A DNA stretch of 64,000 bases from Azorhizobium sp943371865 (lineage in GTDB: Bacteria; Pseudomonadota; Alphaproteobacteria; Rhizobiales; Xanthobacteraceae), in assembly GCF_943371865.1 (NCBI RefSeq), contig NZ_CALRWL010000005.1:62001-126000 (forward strand). Reading direction: 5' to 3'. Positions 34,988-43,214 of the stretch are shown here, one piece after another. How positions within the stretch are numbered: the stretch's first letter is position 1; each line of letters starts with the position of its first letter. A model generated the notes under the pieces. It worked only from the letters and a program-made list of their open reading frames with translations. It did not search any database and had not been told where the DNA came from. The position numbers were made by a program, and so were the translations under genes.

Positions 34988-35030
34988 TCACGCTTTCTGT
35001 CACGCTTTCTCCGACTGTCACGCTTTCTCC
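34988..35030. repeat. Three tandem copies of an 11-bp unit at the hfq-hflX junction
   Basis: TCACGCTTTCT occurs at 34988-34998, 35000-35010 and 35018-35028; the last two copies extend to TCACGCTTTCTCC. On the coding strand this is the hfq C-terminus (GAGAAAGCGTGA) repeated twice more in the spacer, so the stop codon context is repeated. The GGAGAAAG copies could serve as ribosome-binding sequence for hflX. Confidence 0.8.
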
Positions 35031-35275
35031 GCGGCGACTTCGTCCGTCGGATCGAACAGCTGCACCGGATGGCCGGGCATGATGGTCGAGATGGCGTGCT
35101 TGTAGACCAGCTGAGAGTGGCCATCGCGCCGCAGCAAGACGCAGAAGTTGTCGAACCACGTTACCACGCCTTGAAGCTTCACGCCATTCACCAGGAAGAT
35201 GGTGAGCGGAACCTTGTTCTTGCGCACGTGATTGAGAAAGGTGTCTTGCAGATTTTGTGTACGTTCCGCCGCCAT
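35018..35275 (-). CDS. hfq: RNA chaperone Hfq
   Basis: Sm-like hexameric RNA chaperone for small RNA-mRNA pairing; in diazotrophic alphaproteobacteria it also affects nifA expression. It has 85 residues. Sm1 region NLQDTFLNHVRKNKVPLTIF and Sm2 signature LVYKHAISTI are intact. Start at the ATG giving MAAERTQNLQD; upstream in-frame codons are not family-like. hflX follows after 36 bp that contain a tandem repeat of the hfq end. Confidence 0.97.
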   Translation of the reverse strand: MAAERTQNLQDTFLNHVRKNKVPLTIFLVNGVKLQGVVTWFDNFCVLLRRDGHSQLVYKHAISTIMPGHPVQLFDPTDEVAAEKA

Positions 35276-35446
35276 TTTGATGTCCGTTTCTTTCGGCGTT
35301 GCCCCGCCCTTTCCCCAGAGCGCGGCGCCGAGCTGGGGGCCGGGCGTCGCTGCCATGCGGGGGCGGGAATAAGCACACTAGCATCGCACAACAGGACGCC
35401 AGTGCAACATCATTTTGCCGTGCAACATGATGGGGTCAGGGGCTTC

Positions 35447-36307
35447 TCACACGGAAAATTCGGCATAAGCGTGATAGCGCTCCCGCAGCCGGCGGGACAT
35501 GGGGCCGGGGGTGCCCTCGCCGATGGCCTGGCCGTCGATCATCACCACCGGCATCACCAGATTGGTGGCGGACGAGATGAAGGCCTCGCGGGCGCCCATC
35601 GCCTCCTCGCGGGTGAAGGCCCGCTCCTCGATGCGCAGCTGCTCCTTCTCCGCCAGATCGAACAGCACCGTGCGGGTGATGCCACGCAGAATGCCGCTCT
35701 CAGCCGAGCGGGTCACCAGCTTGCCGTCGGCGGTGACGATCCAGGCATTGGTGGAGGAGCCCTCGGTCACATGGCCGGAGGCATCCACGAACCAGGCTTC
35801 CTTGGCGCCGGCCTCCTTGGCCGCCTGCTTGGCCAGCACGTTGGGCAACAGGCCCACGGTCTTGATGTCCACCCGCTCCCAGCGATTGTCCGGCACGGTG
35901 ATGACCTTGATGCCCACTTCGGCGCCCTTGTCCGAAGCGGCGAAGTTCACCGAACGGGCGGTCACCACCAGGCTGGCCGGGGTGCCGGCGGCGGGGAAGG
36001 CATGGTCGCGGCGGGCGACGCCGCGGGTCACCTGGAGATAGACGAGGCCGTTGCGCACCCGGTTGCGCGCCACCACCTCCCGCAGCACCACGCCGAGGGG
36101 GCCGCGATCCATGGGCGGGTCGATGCGCAGTTCGCGCAGGGAGCGGTCGAGGCGGTCGAGATGGCGGCGCTCGTCCACCAGATGGCCGTCGCGGATCTCG
36201 CAGACCTCATAGACGCCGTCGGCGAACTGATAGCCGCGATCTTCCACATGCACGCTGGCATCGGCGTGAATGACATATTGTCCGTTGACGTAAGCGATGC
36301 GTGACAT
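35447..36307 (-). CDS. dat: D-amino-acid transaminase (PLP class IV)
   Basis: 286 residues, PLP fold-type IV. It interconverts D-amino acids and 2-oxo acids, providing D-Glu or D-Ala for peptidoglycan; a branched-chain aminotransferase or 4-amino-4-deoxychorismate lyase role is less likely. The N-terminus MSRIAYVNGQYVIHADASVH and GYQFADGVYEVCE are D-AAT-like. The PLP lysine is K149 in VDIKTVGLLPNVLAKQ. The phosphate-binding SSTNAWIV follows. It sits between trkH and hfq, the usual place for this gene in alphaproteobacteria. Confidence 0.9.
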   Translation of the reverse strand: MSRIAYVNGQYVIHADASVHVEDRGYQFADGVYEVCEIRDGHLVDERRHLDRLDRSLRELRIDPPMDRGPLGVVLREVVARNRVRNGLVYLQVTRGVARRDHAFPAAGTPASLVVTARSVNFAASDKGAEVGIKVITVPDNRWERVDIKTVGLLPNVLAKQAAKEAGAKEAWFVDASGHVTEGSSTNAWIVTADGKLVTRSAESGILRGITRTVLFDLAEKEQLRIEERAFTREEAMGAREAFISSATNLVMPVVMIDGQAIGEGTPGPMSRRLRERYHAYAEFSV

Positions 36308-36433
36308 GGGACTGTTCCGTGGTGAATTTCGGGGAACTTGTGATGCGACAGACGTCACATGTGTAACTGCCGGCGCCGGCAAGGCCGGGGCCGGAAATCG
36401 AGGGGGCGGACCGCGCCATTCATCGCCGCGCGC

Positions 36434-37852
36434 CTAATTCCGCCAGAATATCAGATGGATGACGACAAACAGCCCCACCGTCTCCAGCCGTCCGGCGATC
36501 ATGCCGACACCTGCCGCCAGCGCCGCCAGCGGGTTCAGCCCATCGAACCCCGGCCACCCCTGCCCGGCCTGATCATAGATCGGCCCGACATTGCTGATGA
36601 CCGCCACCGCCCCGGTGAGCGCCGCATCGAAGCTCACAAACCCTGTGGCCATAAGGATCAGCACCGCGCCGAAGGTCATCAGCAGGGCCATCGCCCCCAC
36701 CCAGACCCCGCGCATGGCCGAGCCCACGCCCCCCTCCCCGGTGCGCGAGGGCTGCACCAGATTGGGATAGACCAGCCGCAGCAAATCTCCCCGCGCCCGC
36801 AACAACATAGCCCGCACCCGCAGGATCTTGAGCCCGCCCGCCACCGACAGCGCCCCGCCCCCCACCAGCGCCACCAGCAGCACCAGGCCGGCGGGCACAT
36901 GGGCATAGGCCCCGGCATAGGGCGCAAGGCCGGTGGTGGAGATCAGGGAGGCGGCCATGAACAGCCCGTCCGGCACCGCCTCCGACACCGGGCGCCCCGC
37001 CAAACCGCGAAAGAAGAAGGCGGCGAAGACGATGCCCAGAACCAGGAAATAGGCCAGCAGAATCAAGCTCTCGCCCTGCTCGGGGGCGGCATTGATCCGC
37101 CGCGACACCAGGGCCTTGTGCCAGCGCACGCTGGTGGCGGACCACAACAGGAACGGCAGCAGCACCCATTTCACCGCCGTGCCGGCGAAGACGGCCTCAT
37201 GGGCCTCGGGCGGCAGGTGGGCGCCGGTGGAGGTGACGGCGCTGGCCAGGCACAAGGCGGCATAGAGAGACTGGCCGGTGGCCAGCATGGCCAGAAACGC
37301 CAGCACAGTGGCGCCGGCATAGATGGGTCCGACGATACGCAGGGCATCCATGAGGTCGATGGCCTCGTGCGCCTCGCCGATGGACACCGCCCGATCCGGC
37401 AGGCCGCCCGCGCCCGCCGGCGCCAGCACGGCGATGCCGGCGATGATGGTCAGCAGGCCGCCCGCCCATTGCAGCAGGGCAAACCAGAGAAACAGGCTGG
37501 CCGGCCCGTCGGCGACCGAGGACACGCCGGTGGTGGTGAAGGCGGACACCGCCTCCAGCAGGGCGGCGCGAAAGCTCATCTGGCCGGCAAAGGCGATGGC
37601 CGGGGCGCAGGCCAAGGGCACCAGAACCCAGAGCGCCGCCACCGCCCCGAACAGATGCAGCCGCCGCATGCGGGAGGCCTGCCCTTGAACCGAGAAATAG
37701 ACCGCCCCGGCCAGAAAGGTGCAGGCGATGGTGGTGGCCAGGAAGCTGGCGGCGACCGCCTCATGCGCAAACAGCGAAACCGCCACCGGCACGAGCGCCG
37801 CCGCCGCGACCAGCGCGAGCACCAAGGCAAACAGGCGGATGGCGGAGGCCAT
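36434..37852 (-). CDS. trkH: Trk-type potassium uptake membrane protein TrkH
   Basis: Channel-forming subunit of the Trk K+ uptake system, 472 residues and about ten helices with four pore-loop repeats. Selectivity-filter-like segments are visible at SAFTTTGVSSV, SAVTSTGAHLP, SLISTTGLAPY and AVISNVGPIYD. It follows trkA by 17 bp and should form the K+-importing complex with it. Confidence 0.93.
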   Translation of the reverse strand: MASAIRLFALVLALVAAAALVPVAVSLFAHEAVAASFLATTIACTFLAGAVYFSVQGQASRMRRLHLFGAVAALWVLVPLACAPAIAFAGQMSFRAALLEAVSAFTTTGVSSVADGPASLFLWFALLQWAGGLLTIIAGIAVLAPAGAGGLPDRAVSIGEAHEAIDLMDALRIVGPIYAGATVLAFLAMLATGQSLYAALCLASAVTSTGAHLPPEAHEAVFAGTAVKWVLLPFLLWSATSVRWHKALVSRRINAAPEQGESLILLAYFLVLGIVFAAFFFRGLAGRPVSEAVPDGLFMAASLISTTGLAPYAGAYAHVPAGLVLLVALVGGGALSVAGGLKILRVRAMLLRARGDLLRLVYPNLVQPSRTGEGGVGSAMRGVWVGAMALLMTFGAVLILMATGFVSFDAALTGAVAVISNVGPIYDQAGQGWPGFDGLNPLAALAAGVGMIAGRLETVGLFVVIHLIFWRN

Positions 37853-37869
37853 GGACGGGATCGCAGCTC

Positions 37870-39246
37870 TCAGAAGAATTCGAGGCTGACGCGGAACAGC
37901 TGTTCCACGCGCTTGATGCGCTCGGCCACGGAAAACAGCACCACCCGGTCCTGCGCCCGTACCACCGTATCGCCCTTGGGCAGCATCACCACGCCATTGC
38001 GGACGATGGCGCCGATGCGCAAGCCGTCGAGCAGATCGATGTCGCGCAAGGGGCGCCCCACCAGCGGCGAGGTCTCCAGGGCTTCGGCCTCGATCATCTC
38101 GCCAGCACCGTCCAGGAGCGAATGGACACCGCGGATCCGGCCACGGCGCACATGCTGGAGCACCTTGGACACGGTGATCTGGCGCGGGTTCACATGGGCA
38201 TCGATGCCCAGGCCGCGGGCAAAGGTGGCGTAGCCCTGCTCATTCAGCAGCGCGAGAATGCGCCGCGCGCCCAATTGCTTGGCCAACAGGCACGAGAGGA
38301 TGTTGATGCGGTCGTCATTGGTCAGCGCGATCATGGTGTCGGCATCGGACACGCCGGCCTCGTCCAGGATCTCGCGGGCAAGGGTATCGCCATTCAGCAC
38401 CACCGAGCGCGACAAGGTCTCGGCAATCTCCTGCGCGCGGGCGCGGGAATGCTCGATCACCTTGATCTTGGCCGCAGAATTGCGCTTCTCCAGTTCCTGG
38501 GCGACATAGAGCCCGATATTGCCGCCGCCGCCGATGATGATCCGCTTGGCCGGGATCTCGTCATGGCCGAAAATGGACAGGGTGCGGCTCACCTGATCCG
38601 CCTGGGCGACGAAATAGGCGATATCCCCGGTCAGCAGATGATCGCTGGAGCGGGCCACCTGGACCTTGCCGCCGCGGTTGATGGCGACGATGGTCGCCGC
38701 CAGATCTGGGAACAACTGGGTCAATTGGCTCAGCGGCGTATCCACCACCGGGCAGTCGTCGCCGCAATGGACTCCAGCCACTACCACCGACCCGTCGGCG
38801 AAGGTCACGGTATCGATGGCCCCGGGCAGCGACAGCCGCCGCAGCACCATCTCGCCCACCTCGATCTCGGGCGAGATCACCACGTCGATGGGAAGATGGT
38901 CGCGCGAGAGCATGGCGCGCCATTCCGGCTGCAGATAGGTCTGCGCGCGGATGCGGGCCACTTTGGTCGGCACGTTGAACAGCGAATGGCCCACCTGGCA
39001 GGCCACCATGTTGACTTCATCATGCAGGGTCACGGCGATGAGCATGTCCGCCTGCTCGATGCCGGCCCGGGCCAGCGCATCGGGATGCGAGCCGTGCCCC
39101 ACCACGCCGCGGACATCCAGTTGCTCGGTGGCAATCTGGATACGGCGCGGATCGGCATCGATGATGGACACGTCGTTCTGCTCGCCAGCGAGGCGCTCGG
39201 CGATGCCGAACCCCACCTGCCCCGCCCCGCAGATCACGACCTTCAT
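37870..39246 (-). CDS. trkA: Trk system potassium transporter peripheral protein TrkA
   Basis: Cytoplasmic NAD(H)-binding regulatory ring of the TrkAH transporter, 458 residues. Two RCK modules are visible: the first begins MKVVICGAGQVGFGIAERLA, and the second has IIGGGGNIGLYVAQELEKRN. Each is followed by an RCK_C region (for example RPLRDIDLLDGLRIGAIVRN). The ATG is chosen at the conserved MKVVICGAG. It lies between ntrX and trkH. Confidence 0.95.
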   Translation of the reverse strand: MKVVICGAGQVGFGIAERLAGEQNDVSIIDADPRRIQIATEQLDVRGVVGHGSHPDALARAGIEQADMLIAVTLHDEVNMVACQVGHSLFNVPTKVARIRAQTYLQPEWRAMLSRDHLPIDVVISPEIEVGEMVLRRLSLPGAIDTVTFADGSVVVAGVHCGDDCPVVDTPLSQLTQLFPDLAATIVAINRGGKVQVARSSDHLLTGDIAYFVAQADQVSRTLSIFGHDEIPAKRIIIGGGGNIGLYVAQELEKRNSAAKIKVIEHSRARAQEIAETLSRSVVLNGDTLAREILDEAGVSDADTMIALTNDDRINILSCLLAKQLGARRILALLNEQGYATFARGLGIDAHVNPRQITVSKVLQHVRRGRIRGVHSLLDGAGEMIEAEALETSPLVGRPLRDIDLLDGLRIGAIVRNGVVMLPKGDTVVRAQDRVVLFSVAERIKRVEQLFRVSLEFF

Positions 39247-39405
39247 TGGCTTTTCCCCCAAAGGCCGCTTCACGCTTGAGACGGATGCCATCTCAAGGGT
39301 GAACCGGTCTTTCCCCATAGGTCGGAGCCCGATGGCGTGGGCGACTCTGCTGCCCGTGCTTGCCCACCCGGCCCCGAAGTTTGAACCTTACCCGTTCCCC
39401 GGCTC

Positions 39406-40770
39406 TCAGCCTACGCCGAGAGCCTTGAGCTTTCGATGCAGAGCCGAGCGCTCCATGCCGACAAATTCCGCGGTCCGCGAGATGTTGCCGCCAAAGCGGT
39501 TAATTTGCGCCGCAAGATACTCCCGTTCGAACACTTCGCGAGCCTCGCGCAGCGGCAGCCCCATAAGATGCTCGCCGCCATTCCCATTGGGCAGGCTGGG
39601 CACCAGCGCTCCCACGTCCGGCGGCAGCATGGACGCGGTGACTTCCGCATCCGGATCGCCGCCGGCGAGAATCAGCAGGCGCTCCACATTGTTGCGCAGT
39701 TGGCGCACATTTCCCGGCCAATCGTGGGATTGAAGCACCGCCATGGCGTCCTCGCCCACCTTGCGGCGTTGAAGGCCGGTGGTCTGGGAAATCAGCTCGA
39801 TGAAGAAATCCACCAGATCCGGGATGTCCTCGCGGCGCTCGGCCAAAGGCGGCACACGGATCGGCACCACGCTGAGGCGGTGATAGAGATCCTCGCGGAA
39901 CCGCGCCGCGGCAATCTCCGCCTCCAGGTCGCGCCCGGTGGAGGAGATAATCCGCACGTCCACGCGCACCTTTTCGGTGCCGCCCATGCGGGTGAAGGTC
40001 TGCTCCACCAGCACCCGCAACACCCGATTCTGGGTCTCGCGCGGCATGTCGGCGATCTCGTCGAGGAACAGCGTCCCGCCGTGGGCTTCTTCCAGCGCCC
40101 CGCGGTGCCGTTCGCGCCCCTCGCCTTCCTCCACGCCAAACAGTTCGAACTCCAGCCGCTCCGGTGTGATGGCGGCAGCGTTGATCACCACAAACGGCCC
40201 CTGGGCGCGGGCGGATGCCGCATGCACCAGGCGCGCCGTCAACTCCTTGCCCGAGCCCGACGGGCCGATGATCAGAATACGGCTGTTGGTGGGGCCGACC
40301 CGGTCCACGGTGGCCCGCAACTGCTGGATGACGCTGGAGCGGCCGACCATGGTGTGCGGCTGGGTCAATTGCTTCAGCTCGCGGACCTCGCGGCGCAGGC
40401 GCAGGGTCTCCAGCGCCCGCTCGGTAACCACCACCAGCCGGTCAGCATTGAACGGCTTCTCGATGAAATCGTAGGCGCCACGCTTGATGGCGACGACCGC
40501 GGTCTCGATGTTGCCATGGCCGGAAATCATCACCACCGGCACTTCCGGGTGCTCGCGCTTGATGACGTCCAGCAATTCCAGGCCGTCCAGCCGGCTGCCC
40601 TGGAGCCAGATGTCGAGAAAGATCAGGTTCGGCCGGCGCGAGGCCACCTCCGCCAGCGCGCTGTCGGCGTCGCGGGCGGTACGGGCCGAATAGCCCTCGT
40701 CTTCCAGAATGCCGGCCACCAGGCCGCTGATGTCCGGCTCGTCGTCGACGATCAGGATGTCATGGGCCAT
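39406..40770 (-). CDS. ntrX: Nitrogen-assimilation response regulator NtrX
   Basis: Response regulator partner of NtrY, linked to nitrate, nitrogen and redox control in alphaproteobacteria. It has 454 residues. The receiver domain has its phospho-aspartate at D53 (LIFLDIWLQGSRLDG). The AAA+ domain has Walker A GPSGSGKELTARL and Walker B GGTLFLDEIAD. The sigma-54 contact loop GAFTGA is missing (the region reads FGVEEGEGRERHRGALEEA), as is usual for NtrX. The Fis-type HTH is at the C-terminus (NRFGGNISRTAEFVGMERSA). It starts 3 bp after the ntrY stop. Confidence 0.95.
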   Translation of the reverse strand: MAHDILIVDDEPDISGLVAGILEDEGYSARTARDADSALAEVASRRPNLIFLDIWLQGSRLDGLELLDVIKREHPEVPVVMISGHGNIETAVVAIKRGAYDFIEKPFNADRLVVVTERALETLRLRREVRELKQLTQPHTMVGRSSVIQQLRATVDRVGPTNSRILIIGPSGSGKELTARLVHAASARAQGPFVVINAAAITPERLEFELFGVEEGEGRERHRGALEEAHGGTLFLDEIADMPRETQNRVLRVLVEQTFTRMGGTEKVRVDVRIISSTGRDLEAEIAAARFREDLYHRLSVVPIRVPPLAERREDIPDLVDFFIELISQTTGLQRRKVGEDAMAVLQSHDWPGNVRQLRNNVERLLILAGGDPDAEVTASMLPPDVGALVPSLPNGNGGEHLMGLPLREAREVFEREYLAAQINRFGGNISRTAEFVGMERSALHRKLKALGVG

Positions 40771-40773
40771 GGC

Positions 40774-43005
40774 TCAGTTCCTTCCAATGATGGCGGCGCG
40801 CGTGGGCACCTCGGGCTTGGGCCCGTCCGCGCTGATGCGCAGGCGAATCCAGGCGCCGCGCCCTTCGGGAGCGTCGTACAGCTCAATGCCGCCGCCGTGC
40901 TCTTCCATGATCTTGCCGACGATGGCCAAGCCAAGGCCGGTGCCTTTTTCCCGGGTGGTCACATAAGGCTCCAAGAGCCGGTTGCGGCTCTCCTGCGGCA
41001 ACCCGGTTCCGTTATCGATGATGTCGATCACCAAATCGTCTCCGACGCGTTCCGTCTTGATCCGGATCCGTCCCTGGCCCCGGTCGTCCGCCGGCACGGC
41101 ATCAATGGCCTCGGCGGCATTCTTGAGGATGTTGGTCAAGGCTTGCGAAATCAGGCGCCGATCGAAGCGCGCCGGGAGAGAGGGGGGGATTTCCGCCTCG
41201 AATGCGACTTCCGGATGGCCGACCCGCATCAGGAACACGGTCTGGCGCGTGATCTCCGCCAGATCCTGGCTGTCCACCACCGGCTTGGGCATGCGGGCGA
41301 AGGAGGAGAATTCGTCCACCATGCGGCCGATGTCGCCCACCTGGCGGATGATGGTATCGGTGCATTGGTCGAACACGTCGCGATCCTGCGTCACATGCCG
41401 GCCGAACTTGCGCTTCAGCCGCTCCGCGGACAGCTGGATCGGGGTGAGCGGGTTCTTGATCTCATGGGCGATGCGCCGGGCCACGTCCGCCCAGGCGGAC
41501 GTGCGCTGCGCGGAAATCAGCTCGGTGATGTCATCGAGCGTCACCACCCAGCCATGCTCGGCCTCGGAGGACTGCTCCGTGGTCACCCGCACCGCGAACG
41601 TGCGGTCCCGGCCTTCGCGATTGATGGTGACATTGCCCTGGACGATGCGCTGACGCGCCACTTCCGCCTCCGCCAGCAAACCGGCGATCTCGGGGACCAC
41701 ATCCACCAGGGGGCGGTTCAGTGCCTCGACCTCGGTCACGCCCAGCAGCCGCTCGGCGGAGCGGTTCAGGATGGTCACGCGCTCGTCGGAATCCAGGCCG
41801 ATGACCCCGGCCCCGACGCCCGAAAGCACCGCCTCGGTGAAGCGTCGGCGGCTGTCGATCTGGTCGCGGGCGCCAATGAGCGCCTCGCGCTGGCTGCGCA
41901 ATTCCTGGGTCATCTTGTTGAAGGTCTCGCCCAGGGTGGCAAGATCGCCTTCGGCCCGATAGATCGGCACCTGCACATCCAGATTTCCCGCCGCCACATG
42001 GTCGGCGGCGGACATCAGCCGACGGATGGGGGCCACCAGCCATTTGGAGAAATTGATCCCGAGCCACACCGCGGAGAGCAGCACGATCAGCGTGATGACC
42101 ATGTACATCAGCGCGAACGCGACCTGCACGCCGAAGCGGCGCTCCTCCAGGCTCTGGTAATCGGCCAGCGTCTCCTGGGTTGCCTTGAGATAGCCGATGA
42201 CGCGCGGGTCGATGGGGCGCGCCACATAGAGAAAAAGATCCTCATAGTCACGCAGAGGCATCACCGCGCCGACGAAATCCGCGTCCGAGGGCAAATAGAT
42301 TACCGGCTGCTCGGCGGTGGCCTCGCCGATGGCGATATTGCTCGGCACCAGGAACTCGCGACCGATATTCACATCCGCCCGCACGACGACGGACAGGTCG
42401 CGGCGGATCAGCATGGCGCCTGGCAGGTTCCGCAACGCGGCCTGGGCGGTGAAGATCTGGGTGAAGCGGGCGCGATCGGTATCGAACAATTGCTTCATGC
42501 GGGTCATGTCGGCGCTCATGGCCACCAGATCGCCGCGAATATTCAGGGCATGCTCGCGCACATAGGTCTGGGCCACGGAGACGGCGCTGGCGACGATTTC
42601 CTGGGTGCGCATGGAAAACCAGCGATCTAGCCCGCGATCCAGGGTCAGGCTGGCCACCACAGCCACCAGGATCGCCGGCACCACCGAGACCACCGCGAAC
42701 AGACTGACGATGCGCACATGCAGTCGTGCCGCCGCGCGGCCCCGGGCGCGCGCCTTGGCGATGCGCCAGACCTCGCGTCCCACCATGGTGCTCAACACGA
42801 ACACCGCGGCGGCATTCACCGCCAGGACGCTGATGACCACCTGATGGGTCGGCACCACCGGGGTCAGCCCCATGAGGATCAGGAAGGTGGCCAGCGCGGA
42901 AATCAGCGCCAGCGCCACCACGGCGGGCGCAAACAGGCCGGAAGCGACGCTCGGGGGCGTAATCGGGCCGCTGCCAGGCGTCTCGTCCACCGCCGATGGG
43001 GTCAT
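40774..43005 (-). CDS. ntrY: Nitrogen-regulation sensor histidine kinase NtrY
   Basis: Membrane sensor kinase of the NtrYX system, 743 residues. Two N-terminal hydrophobic helices are followed by a third pair around a periplasmic sensor domain (to about residue 310). Then come HAMP (APIRRLMSAADHVAAGNLDV), PAS (RRFTEAVLSGVGAGVIGLD), the H box ARRIAHEIKNPLTPIQLSAE and the ATPase motifs (ALTNILKNAAEAID; GTGLGLAIVGKIMEEHGG). An upstream GTG would add four residues; the ATG giving MTPSAVDETPG is preferred. It is separated from ntrC by the EAL-domain gene. Confidence 0.95.
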   Translation of the reverse strand: MTPSAVDETPGSGPITPPSVASGLFAPAVVALALISALATFLILMGLTPVVPTHQVVISVLAVNAAAVFVLSTMVGREVWRIAKARARGRAAARLHVRIVSLFAVVSVVPAILVAVVASLTLDRGLDRWFSMRTQEIVASAVSVAQTYVREHALNIRGDLVAMSADMTRMKQLFDTDRARFTQIFTAQAALRNLPGAMLIRRDLSVVVRADVNIGREFLVPSNIAIGEATAEQPVIYLPSDADFVGAVMPLRDYEDLFLYVARPIDPRVIGYLKATQETLADYQSLEERRFGVQVAFALMYMVITLIVLLSAVWLGINFSKWLVAPIRRLMSAADHVAAGNLDVQVPIYRAEGDLATLGETFNKMTQELRSQREALIGARDQIDSRRRFTEAVLSGVGAGVIGLDSDERVTILNRSAERLLGVTEVEALNRPLVDVVPEIAGLLAEAEVARQRIVQGNVTINREGRDRTFAVRVTTEQSSEAEHGWVVTLDDITELISAQRTSAWADVARRIAHEIKNPLTPIQLSAERLKRKFGRHVTQDRDVFDQCTDTIIRQVGDIGRMVDEFSSFARMPKPVVDSQDLAEITRQTVFLMRVGHPEVAFEAEIPPSLPARFDRRLISQALTNILKNAAEAIDAVPADDRGQGRIRIKTERVGDDLVIDIIDNGTGLPQESRNRLLEPYVTTREKGTGLGLAIVGKIMEEHGGGIELYDAPEGRGAWIRLRISADGPKPEVPTRAAIIGRN

Positions 43006-43214
43006 AAGCCACGCCACTCCTGGGCACGAGACGCCGGCGGACCGCCGGAACGCAACGCGCGATTACCTTCCCAGACGACCGCGGGGTCGGTTGACCCACG
43101 CCGCGTCCCTGCCACCCGTGTGAGTCGGGCAACACTGATGCAGTGGAACGACACTGGTGCAAAAATGTGACAGCCGCCAGCGCCACCCACCATTTCCCGT
43201 CAGCAACCCCTGTT

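Noticed and set aside
43006..43214. Extra gene between ntrY and the EAL-domain gene
   Set aside because: Frames open across it are extensions or shadows of neighbours without a plausible start or family similarity.
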